Assembly (NCBI GenBank): GCA_900074885.1
Contig: FJUW01000011.1
Location: forward strand, 186,001-250,000
DNA from: Rhynchosporium graminicola
Taxonomy: Eukaryota > Ascomycota > Leotiomycetes > Helotiales > Ploettnerulaceae
Direction: 5' to 3'
DNA length: 64,000 nt
Below are positions 56,913 through 64,000 of the stretch, in pieces. Within the stretch, counting starts at the first letter, position 1. The number at the start of each line of letters is the position of its first letter. The notes below the pieces were generated by a model. That model was given only the letters and a program-made list of their open reading frames with translations. It did not search any database and was not told the origin of the DNA. The translations under genes and the position numbers were made by a program.

Positions 56913-59900
56913 CTACCGCCCAACGCCCCCTCCCTCAAGCAGTCCCGCCTCTCTCACCAATTTCCAGAATGCGCCTCGTTGCTCTAGTAATTTCTCCGGG
57001 GTATCAAACTCCTTAACCTTGCCACCTTCAAGCACGACAATGCGGTCCGAATCTAGGATTGTATTAATCCTATGCGCGATCGTGATGATTGTGCGCTTGG
57101 AAAATAGGGGGGAGCGGAGTGTTGTTTGGAGCAGGGCGTCGGTCTCCACGTCTACGGCTGCGGTGGCTTCGTCAAGGACGAGGATGTTGGATGGAGTTAG
57201 GAGGGCACGCGCTAGGGAGACTAGTTGGCGTTGTCCTTGGGAGAGGTTGGAACCGCTGTAAAGGTGATTAGCTTCGTTTCAACGTCTTTAGTACAGGAAT
57301 TTGCGAAGTAGGAAATGACAAAATGGAACAAATTTCACGAAGAAGGAGAGAAAGTGAGGAAGAGGTTGTGTAACGCCATGCCATGCCATGTCTTGCGGTG
57401 TCGAAATCCATCCAGTATCCATGGAAATCGTCTCGTCTCGGTGAGATTTTGGCGCGCAAGACGGCTGAGCCAACTGTCTCAAACTTGACACACGAGATCA
57501 TGCGAAAGGGCGCATGTGATAATCAACAGATGGCGAAGCACAACATCGCCAATTTGCAATAAACCCCCTTTTATCGTCGGGTGGCGACCGCTGGACATGA
57601 AGCTGCGAGAACGAGAGGGCGATTGGACCGGATGTGGTGAGCGTGAAGGGATCGTGTGTAGGTGTCGGCGCATAAGTAGGTAATATTAAGGGAAGGACGA
57701 TCAGAAATACAGCCTGCCATCAACAGACTTACATCTCCTCGTGCTCAAGAGGATTAGGAACTCGAGTCCGGCTCCGTCAAACAGGGAAGGACAGGCAGAT
57801 AAGGAGAAAAGAGAGGTAGCCCGAGATGACGTAGGGACAGAGACCACAACATGAAAATCATTGACTCACCCCTCATGAATCTTAGCTTCCAGCCCACCAT
57901 TCATGCTTGAGACATGCTCCTTTAAGCGGGCATGTTCTATAACCTGTCAGCCTTCTGTCTTCTGCACGACTTGCCGCTTGCAGATTGCGAGCACTCAGGT
58001 ACCACCGCGGCCTAGCCGCACCAACAATCCCAGTAGCTCGTTGCGCTACACCAACGTCACCGAGTCCCGGGATCGAGAACTTCGATCAAGGACAGGGAAG
58101 TGAGAGGCAGGATGTGAAGTAAAAGGAAACTTACCGAGTACACTCCATAATTCAGTGTCGTCGTGGACATGACCGGGATCTAGGTTGTCCCTGATGGTGC
58201 CCTCAAAGAGAGCCGCATCCTGTGGGATAATAGCTAGACGACGCCTCAAATCTAACAGGCCTATCGTAGATGTATTTAATGAGTCGATACTGATGTTTCC
58301 CTCGCTCGGCTCGATAATCCGGAACAGTGCTAGGGTTAGGGAGGATTTCCCCGCTCCAGTACGACCTACGACGCCAATCTTCTCATGAGGCTTGATGTCG
58401 AGGGTAATATTCTTGAGGACGAGGTCCAATCCTTCGCGATATCTGGTACTGTATTCGTTAAAATTTACGGCGCCAGACGCGGGCCAGCTAATTGGAGGAC
58501 GATGTCGGTGAAGAACTTCGGGAGCTTCACTTGGCAATCTGGCGTACTCCAAAACCCGCTCTACGGACACAATGTTCGTTTCTACTTCGACGGTTTGGCG
58601 GACGATCCAGTTCAGGGATTGGGTAATTTGAAGGGCATACGACATGGAGAGGCCGACCATGCCAGGGTCGAGTTTGGTCCCTGTAGTGACCGCGACAATG
58701 GCGAAGCCGGCTGCACTAACGATGATAATGGAACCAAGGAATTCCAGTCGTACAGCGAGCCACCTCATAGGACAACACATGAGCAACGGATAATAATTAC
58801 CAGAGCAGAGACACATACCTATTCGCATTGATGGAGGGGAAGTATGCACGAAGGTTGGCGTCCACTCGCCATTCGTTTTCCTGCGCGAAACGTTCTTGTT
58901 GTCGGTAGGCTCGAATAGTCGTGATCCCACCAAGTGACTCTTGAAAATGCGCATAGATAGGACTTCGACTTACACTGTCCAGACGTTTGAGCTCTCGAGA
59001 GGTTCTCAGGTAGTATCGCTGGACCCAGTAATACACCGCTGCCAACGGTACAATGAAGGCAACGAACGCAGGGGTCGTGGTCGAGATAACGGCGAGCGTA
59101 AATATTGCCCGGGCACTATTCACGAACAGCATATTGAACGTGCGTGCAAGGACCTATTCGATGTCAGTAACGAGAGCCAGCAGCTTGGTAACACAGATAA
59201 ACTTACCTCGTCTACCCGGTAAATATCGCTACGCGGTGATTGGTGTCAGTTAGAGCAGCGACGCGAAAACGGAACAATTAAAAGTCGTACAACATGCACG
59301 TCGACAAATGAGATGTTGCGACAGAAAGTGCATATGCACCAGTGCTCATGCTTAATGTATTACTGCGGGGTATTTCAACCACTTGGTGGCACCAAAAACC
59401 AGCTAGAAACGAGTCAAGCTTTATGCAGGCATTTCCATCCCCTTGGAAGCAAACGATTTGAAGGAAGGAAGATCCGCCCGGGATGGACAATAACCATGGT
59501 TTCGCACCATCCTAAGCATTTGGATAATATGAAGAGCAAGTACAAGGATTGGAGCAAACGAACCTTGAGAATCTGTTAAGGATTCGGCCCGCGGGCGTAC
59601 TGCCGTATTGTTAGCAGGTGTCGTTGCAAGCCTCGTCGGCTCAGGCAAAGCATACTTACGTTTCGAAGAAGCTCATAGGTGACCTGAAAATGGCAAAGGC
59701 CATTCGCTCGTGAAGTTTCCTCGATGCCTGCGGGAACCAGTTTAGCTTCCATCGCGTACTTGTCTCCTGCATGCGTGCAGAATTATGAGGATCCTGAGTA
59801 ACTTACCTCGATAGAGCAAAAGATCCAGAGAATCAAAGTCTGGAACACAACGAGCAGGGCACCACCGATGCCGAAAGCGAAGTACACGCCAATAAACTTG

Positions 59901-62900
59901 CCAACGTCAGGATTCATGCCTGCTTTTCCATTGATGTCGGCCCACCGCTTCAGCCAAACGCTTCCACCTGTGATAGTCAGCAATCGTAAACAAAGAAAGC
60001 AGCTGTCCTGTCCATTTTGAGATCAGATTTGCATGAGAACAAAAAGCCAAGCCCAGCGATTCTTAAGCTTGATGCAGCTTACCGATTTGTGCTGTTTGTC
60101 CACCGATCAACATCAAACCATAGATTGCGACAGCAAACAAGTTACTCGTTTTGGCGTATTCGGCGTAAACTAGCAATGGAAGTCAGTCAAGCATGCACCC
60201 TGGGCACCGGGGAAGATAACTAACCATCCCATTTCACTTTTCCCTGCTCGGAAAACTCCTTGTTCTTGCTTTTGTGACCATCTTCCTCGTCTCGAAGTCT
60301 GCCCCGAGGACCCTTGAAGCTTGCTGTACTGGCCCGTCTGAGGGTCCCTGTACTTCCCTTCCGTTTCTTGACTCCGGACCCTCCCGGTCGAATAGCTTGA
60401 AGTTGAGCCAAGTGTTCTTGAGCCTCCTCAATCTCGTCATCCTTTTCATCTTCGCCGGCTTGCTCAACATCAATCATTGTCGATGAATCGCTAGAAGTTG
60501 CTTCTGATTCAGCAGATAGATCTTGACTGTTGCTGTTTGTCTTGATCAAATTTGCAATGTCTCCTTTCATAGCCATAGCTTGATTGTAGGTACCTCGCTC
60601 GGTAATTCTCCCCTCTCTGATCAAACAAATGTAATCCGCTTCCATCAAGACGGGAATTGAGTTGGTAGCCAAGACTCTTGTCTTCCCACTGAGCAGTCCG
60701 TGTGGTCCGAGGACATTCTCAATCAAATGTCTGCCAACGTGCTGATCGACGGCTGATAAACAGTCATCCAGTAGATAGATATCAGCTCTAGCGTAGACAG
60801 CTCGCGCCAGAGTCAATCGAGCCTTTTGACCTCCAGAGAGCGATATTCCACGCTCTCCAACCTCAGTCTCATCTCCATCTGGCAATTGTGCAAAATCCTC
60901 TGTCAATGCACAAGCTTTGATACACTTATCGTAGAATACTGGGTCCCATTTATGGCCGAAGCAAATGTTCTCCTTGACACTTGCATTCATGACCCAGGGT
61001 TGCTGAGCAACATAGGCAGTTTGTCCATGCACGGTAACAGAGCCCTGAACCTTCCAAAGATCTCCAAGAAGAGCCTGGAGGAACGAAGATTTGCCAGCTC
61101 CAACTCTGCCAACAATGCAGGTAAGCTCACCCTTTGAAGCGGTAAAGTTGATATCTTCAAGAGCATCTTTGCCGGAATGTCTGTCCCAAGAGAAAGTGCC
61201 ATCGCGGATCTTCAAAGATTCTTCGCCATTCTCCTCAACGGCACCCCTGAGAATGACAGCGTCGTCTTGGAGTTCCTCGGCAGTGAAGAAAGCAGTTAGC
61301 CGACCTACTGCCACGGAAGCTTCGATGATGGATGTGATAACCATGGGCAAGATTGCGAGAGGAAATGTAAGAAGATTGAAGAGTGTCAGGGCTGGGAAGA
61401 CAATGTCGGTGGTCAATGGAGTATCTTGTGTCAAGACAAAGACAGTGAAAGTTGAGCAGGATACCAGGAACGGGGTGGTCGACCAGGTAAAGTTCGCCAC
61501 AGATTGAGCAGCACCAATCTTCCTGAGCGTTTTCAACTCAAGGTCATTTCGTACATAGTTGAGCTTCTGCATAAATGCACTACCCCAAGCATACAACTTG
61601 ATGCTCTTCATATTATTGATGATCTCGGCAATGAGTCTCGTTCTTTGATCCTATTCAGGAGTAAGCTTTCTTCTCGGAACATAGAACATGTGTCTCAAAG
61701 GCTCAAATATCGCATTTTGTCGCTTGACCGAGAGATTAACGTCAACAACTAACCCTAACATACCTTGTTCTTCATTTGCTCTTTCTGCAATGTCTTCATC
61801 AATCTAGCAATCAAACCATTGATCGGTATCATAAGTACCATGGCCCCAACACCTGCCAACATACTTATTCCAACCAGCTGATACAAACTGAGCATACACA
61901 AGATGATCTGATACGGCGCACTCCAGAGCTGCTGACCATACTGCGTAAGATCCTGCAATCGCTGCGTGTCAACTGCCATGTAATTGACGATGTCACCGGT
62001 CGATTTCGAAGCTCGCCCTTCATTGGACAGCTTTAGTGATTTCCCGTAGATAGCTGCCGTGAGTGCGGTCTTGATACGCATTCCTGTCTCAAAAGCACGT
62101 TGAAAGTACTGATGCAGGGCCATGGTTTGTCCAACAGATACTGCAAACATGGCTGCTGCAATGGCTACGCCTCGAATGGGTGGTTGCGGTGGGTCTGGGC
62201 TGTCCTCCTTATACGAGTATACAAATTTGATCAACAGTCTAAGCAATTGCGGCTGGGCGAAAGCAAGAGTATCAGAGACAGTCTTGAAGACCGAGCCTCT
62301 GAAGTACGGGCCAGAAAAAGAATGGAAGATGGCGATCCAAAGACTAGGATTCTTCTTATTCTCGAGCTCGTAATCCCATGCTTCCTTGAACGTGGTTCCA
62401 GTAGCTTTGGTAGTATCTCGCTTGGCGAGATTCCAGAGGTCGTCTTCAGTCAAGTATTTCTTGTAGCCGTAGCGCATCATAGGTGTCATCCAGCTGAATG
62501 TCAGGATAGAGAAGACAGTCGCGTATTCGACTGGACATTCTTCATCATCTCCAAGAGCGTGATAATCGCTTGTCTTCTTTTCCACCAACCATTCCAGTGC
62601 GAATTCGATCCAGGCTAAGCCGAAACCAAAGCAGTATGCAATGAAGAATGGGAGATGATGGCGGTAGACCTGTTGAGAGAGTAAAGAACGTAACTTGACG
62701 GACCAGGCAATCAAGATGAAGAGCCAGTAGAATAGCACTACGCCATTGGGATTCCGTAACCTGCTATGCTCGAGCCATTGAATTGCGAAGATGACGCCCA
62801 GAGACAGAATTGTCAGTATACTTGTCCAGAACCGGAAGTCGCCTGCCCATACAACAGGGTAATTGAGGACTTGGAAAACTAGTTGCACAGCTACAGATAA

Positions 62901-63603
62901 GCCAATTGCTAGTATGACTGCCTGTTCTAAGTTAGTCATGTCTTGTGCTCCTGAAACAAAACATCAAAAGCTCTCTCTCCTTAGTCAGGTTTTATCATCG
63001 ACCGTCTAGGTAATGAGAGACGTTCACTCTCGACCGTGACCTTGTACATAACCGATATATGCGTCTGCTCCATTGCCTCTCTTCCCATTCTGTCTTCTTG
63101 TCGTACTTCTCTTTCACAGAGACATGCGAGAAATGCACATTCGATCTCAGTCCTTTTTAGCATCCAGTTCGCTCCACCTCCACAATTTCACTCAATCGTT
63201 TCCGTACCCCTAACTCCCCTCCTGTACCTCCCCAAAAGTACGGACGAAAAGAAGCTCCACCTACCAGTTTACTCCAAAAATGCCAATCCCTCGGCACGTC
63301 AACCCTCTGTTTCCTCCTTACCAACCACCAAATCGCCACGGCTCCAAACAGTATCCCATAGACCGCAACACTACCAACCCAAACATCCATAAAGCAGGGC
63401 GTGAAATCATATCGGAATGGGCTGAGGGGACCCCAGCCTTCAGAGTTGCTGCAGAACGGGTGTTTTTCTTTGGAGGAGGAGAGGTAGTCGCTGCCATAGT
63501 TGTCGGAAGAGGAAGAGGTGGTATTGGAGGAGAGGGTGTTGAAAAGAGGTCGCGTGTGTAGACCGCTGAGTGAGCCGGTGCTGAGGATGCGTTGGGCGGA
63601 CAT
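56913..63603 (-). CDS. ABCC-family full-length ABC transporter (MRP/Ycf1-like)
   Basis: ATP-driven exporter of conjugates or xenobiotics at the vacuolar or plasma membrane. Twelve exons on the minus strand: 63603-63261, 62950-61764, 61650-60225, 60169-60083, 59967-59807, 59727-59660, 59599-59564, 59228-59207, 59153-58819, 58763-58135, 57936-57870 and 57255-56913. They sum to 1567 residues with consistent phases. N-terminal TMD0, first six-helix domain, NBD1 with Walker [10 protein letters not shown] (about 690), LSGGQ (781) and Walker B IYLLDD. A Ser/acidic linker precedes the second membrane domain. NBD2 has GRTGAGKSS (about 1355), LSQGQ (1458) and ILVLDEA. NBD1 has Asp where NBD2 has the catalytic Glu, usual for ABCC. 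The first intron's donor is uncertain. Three introns near the 3' end are unusually long (335, 198 and 614 bp). Confidence 0.92.
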
Positions 63604-64000
63604 TGTTGTGATGATTAGCTGTCCGTGCCGGGTCGAAGAAAATTGTGGAATCTTCTTCGTATGGATTATATCCTCCTCGTTCTGCCGAATTCCTGTTCCC
63701 TCCCTGAGTGTATTGCCCTTTCGAATATCCGCTCACTTCTATTCTAACCCATTCGCGGGGAAGCTTGCGTCGTAGAAGTCCGATAGGTTTCCTCCTTGAC
63801 GTTCTCCCGCAGCAGCAGATTGCCTGTGGCAATAGCTTAACTTCGACGTGGTTGTGGTCGTAATGTACACGGGGCCCTATCCAAAGCCAACCTTCTGGGG
63901 ATTGGGATTCTTACTCTCTCTGCAAGCAAAGAAAGTCCCGTTGTCAGAGGCTGAAGGTCATGAGAAGATTCCGGATCGACGAATGGGAGAGCTCTGTCAG
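63604..64000 (-). other. Upstream region of the ABC transporter gene
   Basis: Likely promoter and 5' UTR of the minus-strand transporter. No clear TATA box was identified, and the short ORFs across it are not gene-like. Confidence 0.4.

Overview
The window looks like a chromosome segment of a filamentous ascomycete. The genes have short introns of about 50 bp with GTRNGT donors and CTNAC-like branch sites. The products are typical of that group: a GH16 glucanase, an AA9 lytic polysaccharide monooxygenase with CBM1, a CFEM/PTH11-type receptor, a DUF2841-like protein and an ABCC transporter. A Leotiomycete (Helotiales-like) source is plausible but is only an inference. The segment has two compartments with a sharp border at 27758.

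Positions 1-27758 are an AT-rich, gene-empty block of nested transposons, heavily mutated by C:G to T:A transitions at CpA in the style of repeat-induced point mutation (RIP). In reading frame this shows as Gln and Trp codons turned into stops. A plus-strand Ty1/copia element is the backbone (protease near 1.7 kb, integrase/RT 10.03-12.17 kb, RNase H 14.4-15.1 kb). It is split by a complete minus-strand Ty3/gypsy chromovirus (2252-10028, TSD GCACG) and by a minus-strand gag-only non-autonomous LTR element (12167-14373, TSD AGCTA). Next come a 5' fragment of the same chromovirus (15462-16822, minus) and a second nearly complete copy (16823-24724, plus), which is interrupted by an LTR-like insertion (21669-22287, TSD AGAAG). 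Beyond that are the start of another gypsy family (24725-26069, minus) carrying a solo LTR (TSD TAGAG), and a Mutator-like (MULE) transposon (26070-27758, minus) carrying another solo LTR (TSD GAAAG).

Positions 27759-64000 are ordinary GC-balanced sequence with six genes I can support: GH16 (+), AA9 LPMO with CBM1 (+), a four-helix membrane protein (-), a CFEM/PTH11-like receptor (+), a DUF2841-like putative nuclear protein (-) and an ABCC full transporter (-). A decayed GNAT acetyltransferase and an 859-bp internally deleted MULE (TSD ATCAATTT) lie between the GH16 and AA9 genes. Long intervals without recognisable genes are 27759-30558, 38105-42739, 45068-47659 and 49609-56912.

The two secreted cell-wall enzymes sit next to the transposon block, the layout described for two-speed fungal genomes. 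The receptor, membrane protein and ABC transporter would act at membranes. Nothing in the sequence ties them into one pathway. The most unusual signals are a candidate reverse-orientation reading frame placed between the chromodomain and the 3' LTR in both chromovirus copies, the gag-only element that shares only part of its LTR with the chromovirus, and the deleted MULE that fuses both ends of a transposase reading frame.
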